Assembly (NCBI GenBank): GCA_028023455.1
Contig: JAQFVV010000280.1
Location: forward strand, 802,001 to 866,000
Origin: Epiperipatus broadwayi
Taxonomy: Eukaryota > Onychophora > Udeonychophora > Euonychophora > Peripatidae
Direction of reading: 5' to 3'
DNA: 64,000 bases
The position numbers were made by a program, and so were the translations under genes. Shown in pieces: positions 46,520 through 57,692 of this stretch; the stretch's first letter is position 1; each line of letters begins with the position of its first letter. A model generated the notes under the pieces. The model saw nothing but the letters and a program-made list of their open reading frames with translations. It had not been told where the DNA came from and did not search any database.

Positions 46520-48930
46520 GTTCCTAAATACCATCAAAATGCCATAGTATCCACCCAATAGTAATCTGAACTCTATGCCGTGTCCGTAGGACTTTTCGTG
46601 AAACCATGCTACATATTTCCATTTTCATTGTCCGGACAAATACCTATTGACGGTCGGATCAAGCCACGATGCCGCCGAACAGGAGCAAGGAACCAGGACG
46701 GTAATCATATCTCTCCTCCATTGAACTATTTATTATGCTACCTTTTTTGTTCATACCTTTCTTAATTGCTTAATTGAATTATATTTTGAATTGTTTTATT
46801 TAATGATATTTGTAATGTAACCATTTTTATTAGACTAATATTAGATATATATTGTGTGATCATCTATCTATATATTTAACCCTTTTTCTTTCGCTATTCT
46901 TCATTACTAACATGTATAAATATTTTGTATTCCATTGCGGTTAAGTTTAAAAGTTAATTTTTCATTTAAAATCTCTTTCCAATTTCATTTATGTTTCTAA
47001 ATTCAATACGAGTAAGTTTCCTTTGTTTGCCAACTTGATCTCCTCGATAACGCCTCTTTTGTCCGCCATTAGCTTATTACGTATATCTGATTTAGCTATA
47101 TACGTCTTAAATAATTTTTAAACTGTCTGTTTTTAGCGCAAAGCAATTAGAAAATGCTTTGCGAAAGATTTTTATTGTTGTACTTTATCGAGGAGATTCG
47201 AGTTGACCATTTTATTGAAATTGGGAAGAAAGACTTAGATCGCAAAAGTATTATATCGTTTAATCTGTTTTTATTGTCTAATTAGTTTTTCATTAATTTA
47301 GGGGAATAGCGGAGGCCATTAAATCATTATTCATATATTAAAGTCGTTAATTAAATATCTATTATTTAACTAAAAAGCTTCAGTTTTCTAAATTTTATTT
47401 CAATGCCTTATTTTACTTTTCCAATGATCCAGGCACGCAAAACACATTTTTCATAGTAATTTTATGCACATTTAACTATTTAGCTCCGTAGGTGTTCCCG
47501 TCCATGTCTCTACCACTCATGTTAAGCTTGGCTGGATGAAAATTAATTTATGTATGGCTCAGATAATGTTGTTGGTTCGTCGTTAGCCTCGAGAATAGGC
47601 GAATAGGGCAGAGGTCATAGTATTCTTGATTTAATATCTCTCGTATGGGTGGCCTCAAGGTACTTTCGCCTAGTATTCGAACTGGGTTAAACCAACATAC
47701 ATCATCTGACTGTCATAGTAATTTTTTTTTTCCGCATTCTGGACGCCCATCGCGTGGCTATTCGAAATTTTCCATACCCTGCAATGCCCTGTATAACATT
47801 TGTATGTGTGTATAATGTTTTTTCTTTCTTCTGTTTTAAATTAATGAATAATATATATGTAGAATTTTTTTTTCCCACGGGTTTGTACGCATATATATAA
47901 TGATTTTTTTTAATAACACGAAATAATAGTTAGATATATGTAAAAGTTTTCTCCGAGTTGTCGCAGTGGGATGTATGTCATTTTTTTTTAAATATTAGTA
48001 CCCTGAGAAGTTTGTTTTAGTTTAATATATTTATATAAAAATATATGTATAATTTTTCCAAGTTTTGTTTTCTAATATGAGCCAAATGTCATTTTTTTTA
48101 ATTAATTAACAAGTTAAATGTGTCATAAAGTAAAAAAATCTTTTTTCCGAGTTTAGTATATATGAAATGAATATTTTACATTTAGAAAAATTAACACTCC
48201 GTTAGTTAGTTTTTTTTTGTGATTATAAAATGAGATTTTAGAGTTATAGCAAATTTTTTTCGCAAATGAGTAGTTTTGTCATGGCCAGTTGCCATATTGT
48301 TTTTGTCGTATAAAGTATATAGCTTCGATGAGGCGGAAGTGTCAAATACATACCCACCCGCCCTCCCTTTAAATAGCTTTCGTACTTTATGTTATTTAGT
48401 ATTGCTTAAATATGAGAAGTTTTGATATAATAATGTTTTCCGAATTATAGTATATATGGTAGTGTTAATATTTTAGTAAAAAGTACAAATAGATAATAGA
48501 TTTTTTTTCCGTTTGTATAAATTTTTGTAAAGATCTAAGAGATAACATTTTTCCATTAATAGAAATTTTTTCTGAAATCTAAGTTTTGATAAGTTCGAAT
48601 TAACACGTGTCAACGTACAGTGTTAGCAAATTTTTTTTTTTCACTTTCTCTGCATTTCGTTTCTTTATATGAATAATTTTAATCATGCAAAATTTTTTTT
48701 TTTTCACTTTTAAATATTTTGAAATTACATTTCCGTGCAAACAATATATATAAAATAAGTTTTGTTTCAATAATAGCAAACTTAATTTTCAACTTTATGA
48801 AAAGTAAATGCGTATGTTCGTTTTAATAAAGATATATATGTAAGATATATTTTTGTATAACATATATGTCAGTCACCTTTAGTTAAGATTTTTTTTTCTC
48901 AATTCGGATTATGCTATTGAATCATTTATT

Positions 48931-49047
48931 GAGTAACCGTTAGGTGAAGACCTCTTTGAGTAACCGTTAGTTGAAGCCCTTGTTTTTTTAGTGATCGTTT
49001 TTGGTGAAGACGCCCTTAGTAACCGTTTAGGTGAAGCCCCCTTACAT
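48931..49047. repeat. Four short tandem units of about 29 bp
   Basis: GAGTAACCGTTAGGTGAAGAC recurs four times with changes (GTTAGTTGAAGCCC, GTTTTTGGTGAAGACG, GTTTAGGTGAAGCCC). Confidence 0.8.
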
Positions 49048-49428
49048 TTTAGAGTTCTGGATTGCTGAGTAGCCTGAAATAATAGGTCTATGTCTGCAAT
49101 CATTGCTTCCTTGTTATATTTGCGACCAGCGTTTACTAGCCTGAAATAATAGGAGTATGCGGTCTGCAATATGACAAATCTTTCTAATAAAATCATGTAC
49201 ATGATAATAAAAAAAATATTTGTATAGGTATATCTGTTTGTATATTTATATGTAGTCATATATATGCTTATTTAATGTCGTACATATTCATATATATGGG
49301 TATATATGGTATACACTTCGTTATGGTTCGGTAAAACCCGTTTTTATATAAATGTTTTTTAAACAGTTTTTGATCTCAATGCGTGATTCTGTAAAATTGC
49401 TTGATAATTGTTAATCTATTTCGGGTTG

Positions 49429-49614
49429 TGACCAAAATGGTAGTTGGTTTCGATCCCAGGTTCATAATTCGGAGTGGCGGTTATCATGGGATTTTATTTT
49501 TTATTTTTAATTTTTTTTGTGTATATTTTGTTTTGTTAATCGTACTTTAGGCTGTTTAAATTGATTTTTTTGTGTGTCTTGACCAAAACGGTAGCATGGT
49601 TTCGAACCCAGGTC
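49429..49614. repeat. Two copies of a tRNA-like 35-bp unit
   Basis: TGACCAAAATGGTAGTTGG then TTTCGATCCCAGG at 49429 recurs as TTGACCAAAACGGTAGCATGG then TTTCGAACCCAGG at 49580. On the minus strand the second copy reads CTGGGTTCGAAACC, close to a tRNA T-arm or polymerase III B box. No full tRNA fold was found. Confidence 0.45.
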
Positions 49615-50461
49615 AGACATGTTACCTTACTGAATTGTATACATCTTAGACTTAATAGTGTAATTTAAAATACCATTTACTTATTCATGCAGAGATTTTT
49701 TTTTAAAGGTGAAACTCAAAATAAATTTTAATCGCATTTAAACTTTATAAATCCTTATCAATGTGTGCTTGGATCATTATCCATTAATATGTATATTTGA
49801 TATGGCCATTGTCTTGTCGACTGGCGCCCTTCTCAAATAAATTTGTCGGCAAGTGCAATCTCTCATATCGGATTACAAATAAACAAACCATAGGAGGTAG
49901 ATGATCAAAATAAAAATGTATGCTTAGTGAGCCAAAATAATTTTTAAACATGACTTATGTATATTTTTGCTCACATATTCCTTGATATATATATACTTGT
50001 ATATTAATGTAAATGCATTTTTTAGTTGTTTCAGGTGTCAGAGAAAGCCAGGTCAAGCTGTAAGTGGGTTATTTTAATTATATTAACATAGCAGTGACAT
50101 TTAAATGAAATATAGAAATAAATAAAGTGAGGAGAATAGTATGTAGTATAGTTATTAAAAACAGACACGGCAGGATTTTATATTTTTTTTCATGTACAAA
50201 CAGATACATATAGGCATAGGTTTAAGATGGGACCTCATGAGGTAGGCAAAGTTAATTTCTGAAAACATATAAAGAAAACAGATAGTTGGAACTTAGAATA
50301 CTGACTTAGTTTAGAAAGAACTAAATTTTTTTTATATACAGAAGGATATAGCTCCTAGATACGGGTGATAAATATACGTATCTAGATTGTTTATAAAAGA
50401 CAAATACGTTTAGAAATAAGGTGTGTTTGTTGTCTAGCAAAATAGCCAATAGTAGGCAAAA

Positions 50462-51135
50462 ATGGAGGAACAGAAGAGAGGTGAAGTTTATAGGTCAATA
50501 TGTATTCATAATGATCAAGAGTATAACTTGGAAGCTCTCATCAAAGAAATGAGGAAAGAAACAAAAATACTATGTTCCAAGAAGTTATGAAAATTACATC
50601 ACAAAGATTGGACCATTTGGAGGCACATATGGAACTCCATCAAGAACAGAGTATTGTAACAGAAGCATCACCAGAAGATGATACTCAAAATCAAGATGAC
50701 ACTGATATGAAATCCTCGAGTGATTATGAAACAGGCGAAGCCACTCACCAGTGGGACTTCTCTGGACAAATGAATGAGGTTAGTAAAAAAAACGATCAAC
50801 AGCTGTTGAACCAAATCCAGGCGCAACAAGGCAGTGAAATCTTTACTGTGACAGTAATCAATACTATAACTCCTGTGGCAAAGATTAGCAATATAAAATG
50901 TTTTAGAGAAGAACCGGATGGGAACCCTAGACACCATCTTGATAGCTTGAAAACCTGTCTCCAAGTCCAGAACATGACTGAGCAAGTAAAGAAGGCAAGG
51001 GAAAAATTAAGATGTACAGCTCGGCATCGCAAGAATCGAAACCGGAAATATAAATGCAGGAAAGGAAAGCAAGCATGGCTAAGAGACCTTAGTCCAAGTA
51101 GTAAAGTGCGGAGGAAAAGTGCGGAGGAAAGTTAA
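50462..51135 (+). pseudogene. Gag-like fragment of the giant-LTR element
   Basis: The ATG at 50462 opens MEEQKRGEVYRSICIHNDQE and NLEALIKEMRKETKI. After a shift of frame near 50570 the reading continues for 187 codons with QEVMKITSQRLDHLEAHMEL (coiled-coil-like), an acidic stretch (EDDTQNQDDTDMKSSSDYE), then ISNIKCFREEPDGNPRHHLD and SLKTCLQVQNMTEQVKKARE. The last part resembles the start of a retrotransposon gag domain (FxGxxxxNPxxFLxxLxxxL). Further on it becomes basic and probably frameshifted, and no zinc knuckle, protease or polymerase follows. It is the only coding trace in the interior. Confidence 0.6.
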
Positions 51136-51316
51136 AAAGTTCTTCCCAATATATAAAGGCCTTCACGCATTAAAAAAGAAGTGTGGAGTAAGTGTTTTGT
51201 TTTGGAAAAATAATCTCAGCCGAAAAAGAGAATATAATATTAGAAACAGAAACTTAAAACCTTTTGTACCACTGGACCCCGGAAAAATTAGAAATTAAAA
51301 AGATAAATATAACTTG
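51136..51316. other. Remainder of interior before the foldback
   Basis: Decayed continuation of the gag-like reading, ending in the AAATATAACTTG target sequence. Confidence 0.5.
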
Positions 51317-52780
51317 GCAGAGACTATAAATAGCCAAAATAAAAGTCATAGATCAATTCATAGATCACATGACCCTATCTCTTAAGCTTGTAAGTTATAA
51401 ACAGTGAGGATTGCCAATTCCTCTACAAGCTTTATGATAAATGCTTAGCCAGAGCCAGCACTTAAAATATCTCTGTCAGGAACCCTCCCTAAACCCCTGA
51501 CCATGGTTTCGTGCTTTGGCATTCCTCAGATAGGTGTCAGGGTAGGTTCAGACACTAGATCTAAAAATACCAACCCAAAGCCAAGCACTTAGCTAAAAGT
51601 TATCTATTGAGTGGAAAATCTGAAATTTTCAGACATGTACATGTCTTCAAACCCAGCTATCCAACTCAAATAGCTATATGGGGCTGATAGATCTTCAGCC
51701 ATACCATATAGTAGTAGTCATAGCAATATAAAATTGCATAAGACTTTTTTGGCAGAGACTATAAATAGTCAAAATAAAAGTCATAGATCAATTCATGGAT
51801 CACATGACCCTATCTCTTAAGCTTGTAAGTTATAAACAGTGAGGATTGCCAATTCCTCTACAAGCTTTATGATAAATGCTTAGCCAGAGCCAGCACTTAA
51901 AATATCTCTGTCAGGAACCCCTACCTAAACCCCTGACCATGGTTTCGTGCTTTGGCACTCCTCAGAGAGGTGTCAGGGTAGGTTCAGACCCTAGATCTAA
52001 AAATACCAACCCAAAGCCAAGCACTTAGCTAAAAGTTATCTATTGAGTGGAAAATCTGAAATTTTCAGACATGAGTTGGATAGCTGGGTTTGAAGACATG
52101 TACATGTCTGAAAATTTCAGATTTTCCACTCAATAGATAACTTTTAGCTAAGTGCTTGGCTTTGGGTTGGTATTTTTAGATCTAGTGTCTGAACCTACCC
52201 TGACACCTCTCTGAGGAGTGCCAAAGCACGAAACCATGGTCAGGGATTTAGGGAGGGGTTCCTGACAGAGATATTTTAAGTGCTGGCTCTGGCTAAGCAT
52301 TTATCATAAAGCTTGTAGAGGAATTGGCAATCCTCACTGTTTATAACTTACAAGCTTAAGAGATAGGGTCATGTGATCTATGAATTGATCTATGACTTTT
52401 ATTTTGACTATTTATAGTCTCTGCAAAAAAAGTCTTATGCAATTTTATATTGCTATGACTACTACTATATGGTATGGCTGAAGATCTATCAGCTCCATAT
52501 AGCTATTTGAGTTGGATAGCTGGGTTTCAAGACATGTACATGTCTGAAAATTTCAGATTTTCCACTCAATAGATAACTTTTAGCTAAGTGCTTGGCTTTG
52601 GGTTGGTATTTTTAGATCTAGTGTCTGAACCTACCCTGACACCTCTCTGAGGAGTGCCAAAGCACGAAACCATGGTCAGGGGTTTAGGGAGGGTTCCTGA
52701 CAGAGATATTTTAAGTGCTGGCTCTGGCTAAGCATTTATCATAAAGCTTGTAGAGGAATTGGCAATCCTCACTGTTTATA
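51317..52780. mobile_element. Composite foldback element, family 2 (about 1464 bp)
   Basis: AATATAACTTG lies on both sides (51306-51316 and 52781-52791). Inside, a unit of about 430 bp beginning AGACTATAAATAG is present twice in direct orientation (from about 51318 and 51756). From about 52070 the same sequence runs back inverted, also repeated, to 52780. Landmarks such as GAGGATTGCCAATTCCTCTA, CCATGGTTTCGTGCTTTGGC, GACATGTACATGTC recur in both orientations. Arm identity is very high. No open frame was seen. Sequence differs from foldback family 1, but the architecture and 9-12 bp duplication are the same. Confidence 0.85.
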
Positions 52781-53635
52781 AATATAACTTGTTATACTAA
52801 AAACAACACGGACTCGGTTTAAGATATAGGAGAATGAATTATGGATAAACCGTTAGTTATATAGTAAAAGAAAGACTGTTAGTCAGTAACAAATTAAATA
52901 TTACAGCAAATAAAGAGTAGGCTTGAACTCACCTGGTGCAAATTTTTTTACCTCTGACCTGAAGCAACAGCATTTTTTTTTAAACATTTTTTTTTGCTCA
53001 CTAACTATTGGGAAATGAAGCAATGGATCTGAAGTCCGATCCATGCTTCACAGCCTCCTATAAACTTAATTAGTATTGTAGGCCTGAATTAAGGTTATAG
53101 TCCAATATCAGCAGGGTTTTGCATTAAAGCTAAAATTAATTACATTTATATAATTTGTATTTGCATTTAACTATTTTGTTTTAAATAAATTCCATTCTAA
53201 GATTAGATTTCTGTTAATAAAAATTACTTGTAAAACCTATTAGTCAAACGTATATATACATCAAGCGTATATATATGAGTTAATGCAAAATTCTGCTGAA
53301 ATAAAAATGCTTATTTTATTAAGAGAAATAATAATATATTTTTCTTTTTAAATCTTGTTAAAATATTTAGTATGATTTGATTTTGAGATAAGCCCACCAA
53401 CATTTTCTAAAAGAATGTATATTTTTAATTAATTAGCCCATTCAAGGCAAATTAAAGATGGCCTTCTCTTTCTTTTTTAATTAATAAAATTCAAAGTTTA
53501 AAGAAAGAAATTTAGAATAAAAAAGTAAAAATTATTTTTAGAAAATATTACCTTGAAACAAAGGAGCGTGGGGGGGGGGCTTATCAGGATCTAAGATCAT
53601 ACATAAAACAATAGAAGGTAGCTTATAAAAAAATG

Positions 53636-53643
53636 TATAAATA
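53636..53643 (+). promoter_or_regulatory. TATA box of the 3' giant LTR
   Basis: TATAAATA in the position equivalent to 46254-46261; it could drive transcription outward toward RALGAPA exon F. Confidence 0.55.
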
Positions 53644-53866
53644 GCAGAGTGAACAAAAGACTAGATCATTGAGATTTTCCTTTTGGAAATGGCATTCAGA
53701 TTTCCCTTTGGAGATTGCATTCAGATTTCTCTTTGGAGAACTCTTTCAGATTTTGCTTGTTGAGATTTTATTCCAAAAAGTTATACAACTGTCGTCTTCA
53801 AAATCACGGAGAAGTTTGAACATGCTACAAGCTAAAGGTCATATGAATTTGATGGATTCTACTATG

Positions 53867-53900
53867 CTCGGCTAGGCAAATAGCTTTGCCTAACGCCGAG
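53867..53900 (+). promoter_or_regulatory. Nested RNA hairpin in the 3' giant LTR
   Basis: CTCGGC/GCCGAG encloses TAGGCAAA/TTTGCCTA. Compared with the 5' LTR a G-T wobble has become an A-T pair, so the stem is kept or lengthened. Confidence 0.55.
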
Positions 53901-55264
53901 GTTCCTAAATACCATCAAAATGCTGTAGCATCCACCCAATAGTAATCTGAACTCTATGCCGTGTCTGTAGGACTTTTCGTGAAACCATGCTATATATTTC
54001 CATTTTCATTGTCTGGACAAAATACCTATCGACGGTCGGATGAAGCCACGATGCCGCCGAACAAAAGCAAGGAACCAGGACGGTAATCATATCTCTCCTC
54101 CATTGAACTATTTATTATGCTACCGTTTTTGTTCATACCTTTCTTAATTGCTTAATTGAATTATATTTTGAATTGTTTTATTTAATGATATTTGTAATGT
54201 AACCATTTTTATTAGACTAGTATTAGATATATATTGTGATCATCTATCTATATATTTAACCCTTTTTCCTTCGCTATTCTTCATTACTAACATGTATAAA
54301 TATTTTGTATTCCATTGTGGTTAAGTTTAAAAGTTAATTTTTCATTTAAAATCTCCAATTTCATTTATGTTTCTAAATTCAATACGAGTAAGTTTCCTTT
54401 GTTTGCCAACTTGATCTCCTCGATAACGCCTCTTTTGTCCGCCATTAGCTTATTACGTATATCTGATTTAGCTATATACGTCTTAAATAATTTTTAAACT
54501 GTCTGTTTTTAGCGCAAAGCAATTAGAAAATGCTTTGCGAAAGATTTTTATTGTTGTACTTTATCGAGGAGATTCGAGTTGACCATTTTATTGAAATTGG
54601 GAAGAAAGACTTAGATCGCAAAAATATTATAATCGTTTAATCTGTTTTCATTGTCTAATTAGTTTTCATTAATTTAGGGGATTAGCGGAGGCCATTAAAT
54701 CATTATTCATATATTAAAGTCATTAATTAAATATCTATTATTTAACTAAAAAGCTTCAGTTTTCTAAATTTTATTTTAATGCTTTATTTTACTTTTCCAA
54801 TGATCCAGACACGCAAAACACATTTTTCATAGTACTTTTATGCACATTTAACTATTTAGCTCCGTAGGTGTTCCCATCCATATCTCTACCGCTGATGCTA
54901 AGCTTGGCCGGGTGAAATTTAATTTATGTATGGCTCAAATAATGTTGGTTTGTCGTTAGCCTCGAGAATAGGCGAATAGGGCAGAGATCATAGTATTCTT
55001 GATTTAATATCTCTCGTATGGGTGGCCTCAAGGTACTTTCGCCTAGTATTCGAACTGGGTTAAACCAACATACATCATCTGACTGTCACAGTATTAATTA
55101 ATTTATTAAATATAATATTCTTAATAAAATCATGATGGTAATTTAAATCAATATAATCCAAAACAAATAATATTCTTTATAAATAAGCATTAATTTGAAA
55201 ATTATTAAGCTTTTTTTTTTTAAAACAAAAATTTATCAAATCAGTTTTCTTATGACTAAGTTGA

Positions 55265-55640
55265 TAACTTTCAGACCTTACCATATTTTTTTCTTTTTTT
55301 TTCTTTAGTAAAATGACTACAAAATAAAGGATTATTAACTTTATCAACATTCAAATCTAAAAATTTTAATCTAACAAAATCAAAAATTCTCCCGTCAATT
55401 GTAAATTTAATATTAAAATCAAATCCATTCAGTCTATTAAAAAAATCCTCCAGTGTATCATTATCAATAACAAAAAAAACAATCACCAACATATCTAACA
55501 AAGAATTTCAAAGAATCATAAAAGGGAATAACAAAACTACTCTCTAAAAAATTAATATGGACAGAACACATTAAATTAGAAATAACAATCAATTACTATC
55601 CTTCCAAAACAAATAGAAAAACACCAGTACTTATTAATCT
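55265..55640 (-). pseudogene. Penelope-like reverse-transcriptase fragment, antisense
   Basis: The minus strand reads ISNLMCSVHINFLESSFVIP and LKFFVRYVGDCFF, then NDTLEDFFNRLNGFDFNIKF, TIDGRIFDFVRLKFLDLNVD. This is the palm-to-thumb region of Penelope-like RT (LADIYMN, FxRYVDDCF, NxLNxxxxxIKFTxE, LxFLDxxV). The catalytic YVDD is YVGD, and a frameshift separates the two halves. It is a 5'- and 3'-truncated piece just beyond the giant-LTR element, opposite in orientation to the larger Penelope copy at 58.5-61.2 kb. Confidence 0.75.
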
Positions 55641-56164
55641 ATCAATTCAGATTTAAATATTTGTGAACTTAATATAGATCATAATATATTATTTGACAAT
55701 GCAGATATTTTTTTTTATGAAATAAAAAAATGATTTGAAAGGTTAAAGAAACTTGATGATTAGTCTTCTTGAATCAGAGCCATCAATTTTATTAAAACTT
55801 CCTTGATATTAAAGGTAAGTGAAATTTAAAATGAATCATGGGAATGGCTAGTCTATTATATATATATTACGAAATTTATGACTTGTTTTATTAATTATAC
55901 ATATATTGTGTTTTCATTCAAGAAAGTTTATTTGTGCAATAGGTGATCCATAGTCATGATAGAATTTTAGTACAAATTTATTATTCTACTAGTATGTTAG
56001 TATTATATGGTTTTTTATTTTATTTCATATGTATTCTGTATATGTCTTTGGTAATTAAAAATATGCAAGAGTTAATAAAATACTTAATAGATCTAATCAA
56101 TTATGCAATCATTAAACCATTCCAAATTTCAGACAATAATTGTGGAATATAAATACATTGCGAT
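55641..56164. other. Intronic stretch without a recognised gene
   Basis: A+T-rich; nothing recognised. Confidence 0.45.
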
Positions 56165-56470
56165 GGTCTAAGTTAGGAGTGTTATCTAATCTCTATTTTG
56201 TTTAATATTTATGTAAATAAACTTTCATTATTTTTGCAAAGATGCTTTAAGTGTTGGAATTGGAATGTTTATTTCAATCATTTTGGTGATGATTGGCAAG
56301 GGTTTGAAGATAATGATTAGTAAGACTGATGAAATTTGGAGGAAGTTTGGAATGAAAATAATTATATATAAGTAATGATTATAGATGGAAGTGTTAAACA
56401 ATATGTGTGGCAGCTAATTAGCAAGCCAACTGTATATTTAGATAGTTGTTTATCTGAAGATTAAAATTTT
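56165..56470 (+). mobile_element. LINE reverse-transcriptase fragment
   Basis: LISILFNIYVNKLSLFLQRC (about 56185) resembles the SPxLFNIYxNxL block. TDEIWRKFGMKIIIYK (about 56322-56370) matches the EIxxKYGMKINIxKTK motif. DGSVKQYVW and VYLDSCLSED (about 56385-56460) match DGxxxEQVxxFxYLGSxITED. The ADD box between them is degraded (FGDDW or VMIG by frame). This is a short, dead fragment. Confidence 0.55.
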
Positions 56471-57569
56471 AAAAATATTTAAGATTTGCAATTTAAGTAG
56501 GTTTTTAATAAATATGGGTTATATTTTATTCTATTCCAATGCTACCATTTATTGTAAGCTTGAATAATCAATAAAGGCTAGTTGGTAGTGCTTATTAAAA
56601 AAATGTATACTCAGTACTCTTTATCCTATTCATGTCGCTAAATTGTTTTCTGCCTTATGGTGTTTATATGAGAGGACTTTTGATCTGAATTTAGTACATT
56701 GAAATTTTTTGGATTTAATGCATTTTCTTTCTAGCAAATCACTACCTTTTTCTCTGTTTTTTACTATCAAATTACAACTAAAATTGAAAAATATCTTAAT
56801 ATTTTGAATCCAAATCAATTTGCTTCATCTTTATATAGATCTGATATTAATTCATTAATGATATTTTAATGTTTCAGTTCTGGAACAAATGTAGTCATCC
56901 TTATTCTTTGACTAGGATTGACATAAAAGCAAAAAAACAACAACTTACCAAGCTTACATATGCTTTTCAGGAGCATATGTAAACTATGGTCATGTGATTT
57001 GTTCCATTAAAGTATGATTAAGAAAGAAGTTTTCTAAATAATTTGTTTGGAGTTTAGGAAGGAGAAAGAAAAAAAAAATTGTTTTTTGAAATATGGATTT
57101 AGAGATCTTGAAAAAGTTGTATTGATAGAGTAGGTCATAGGCTTTGCAATGTTAAAATATTTGAAGAGAATCAATGAAAAAAAGATTACTTATTGAAGAT
57201 ATTATATAGAGGAAGAAATATTGATCATATATTTAAGATGATGACTTATAGACAATAAGTCATAAGAAATCTGTGAATAGAAAAATAGAAGGAAAAAAGC
57301 TTTATTGGTGATTTAAAAGAAGAGATTAGTTTACCAGTGTTTGAAAAATAAATCAGATATCAGGAAAGTATAGAGCTGTTTTTCAAGTTAATGGATGGAT
57401 TTCTTTTTTACTAATAATTGATGGTAATTTTGATTATCTAAAATTTCAAGAAATTTTTATTTATGTATATAGCTATTATAAATTTTTATTAAATTTTAAA
57501 AAAATAGTGATTAATATTCAAGAGTAATTAAATTTGGATTTCAGTTTTTTTTTTCATTTATTAATTTAG
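56471..57569. other. Intronic stretch without a recognised gene
   Basis: A+T-rich, possibly containing the unrecognisable tail of the LINE fragment; ends at the exon F acceptor. Confidence 0.4.
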
Positions 57570-57692
57570 ACCCTTATAGTGACTTGGATCAAGTCCAGCC
57601 TCAATGTGATGATTTCCACAGATCTGTGGGACCAATTATTACAAGTTTTGTCAGCTCTCACCCAGTGGGAAGAATTGATTTCAGAATGGGCT
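57570..57692 (+). CDS. RALGAPA: RALGAPA exon F (41 codons), last exon in the window
   Basis: The acceptor is TTATTAATTTAG|ACCCTT and the donor GGGCT|GTAAGA, both phase 0. The peptide reads [20 protein letters not shown] and then [20 protein letters not shown]. It follows the family pattern TLIVAWIKANLNVYIS, LWDDLLSVLSSLTYWEEL almost residue for residue. The next expected family segment (METLTKVLARNLY-like) was not found between 57693 and 64000, so the following intron is longer than 6.3 kb and the remaining exons lie beyond the window. This exon shows that the + strand gene spans the giant-LTR element without visible disruption of coding. Confidence 0.95.

Larger units (their letters stand above)
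45634..47717 (+). repeat. 5' giant LTR (2084 bp)
   Basis: It starts TGAAGCAATGGATCTGAAG, whose first 37 bases form a hairpin with GATCCATGCTTCA, and ends CTGACTGTCATA where the 3' copy has CTGACTGTCACA. The U3-like part runs about 620 bp to the TATA box and the transcribed part about 1460 bp. It includes poly-G near 46188, a nested hairpin at 46486-46519, and a second hairpin (CGCAAAGCA/TGCTTTGCG, about 47138-47164). Short open frames in it have no family match and are not conserved in reading between the copies. Confidence 0.85.
47718..50461 (+). other. Long leader of the giant-LTR element, noncoding
   Basis: Between the 5' LTR and gag lie 2.7 kb rich in T-runs (many of 8-11 T). The segment also has four short tandem units at 48931-49047 and two copies of a GACCAAAA-GGTAG-GGTTTCGA unit (49429-49462, 49580-49614). 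An open frame of 116 codons on the minus strand (48909-49259) is partly made of the tandem units and has no known domain. A leader this long is unusual for an LTR element. Confidence 0.6.
45634..55090 (+). mobile_element. Giant-LTR retroelement (LARD-like), 9457 bp
   Basis: Two direct repeats of about 2.08 kb with TGAAGCAATGG starts flank a 5.3-kb interior. GTAT borders both outer ends (45630-45633 and 55091-55094), a 4-bp target duplication typical of Gypsy-type integration. Each LTR has its own TATA box, so transcription would run on the + strand, the same as RALGAPA. The interior carries a gag-like fragment and no pol, and was later split by a 1.46-kb foldback. LTRs differ by only a few percent by eye, so the insertion is much younger than the Gypsy element at 21.5 kb. 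I found no convincing primer-binding site after the 5' LTR (GTAATTTTTT) nor a strong purine tract before the 3' LTR, so replication would be unusual or defective. Confidence 0.8.
53016..55090 (+). repeat. 3' giant LTR (2075 bp)
   Basis: It aligns end to end with the 5' copy, with scattered substitutions and small indels (for example CAAAAAAATACC-type run changes and ATGATGTTGG length differences near 47565/54945). It ends CTGACTGTCACA immediately before the GTAT duplication. Confidence 0.85.

Noticed and set aside
46580-46765. Open frames inside the giant LTRs (also 54315-54497 and 53905-54090)
   Set aside because: Not preserved as coding between the two LTR copies; LTR sequence explains them.
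50668-51032. Two minus-strand frames of 105 and 78 codons
   Set aside because: Shadows of the gag-like frame on the + strand.
55943-56152. 69-codon hydrophobic frame
   Set aside because: No motif or splice context; typical of T-rich DNA.
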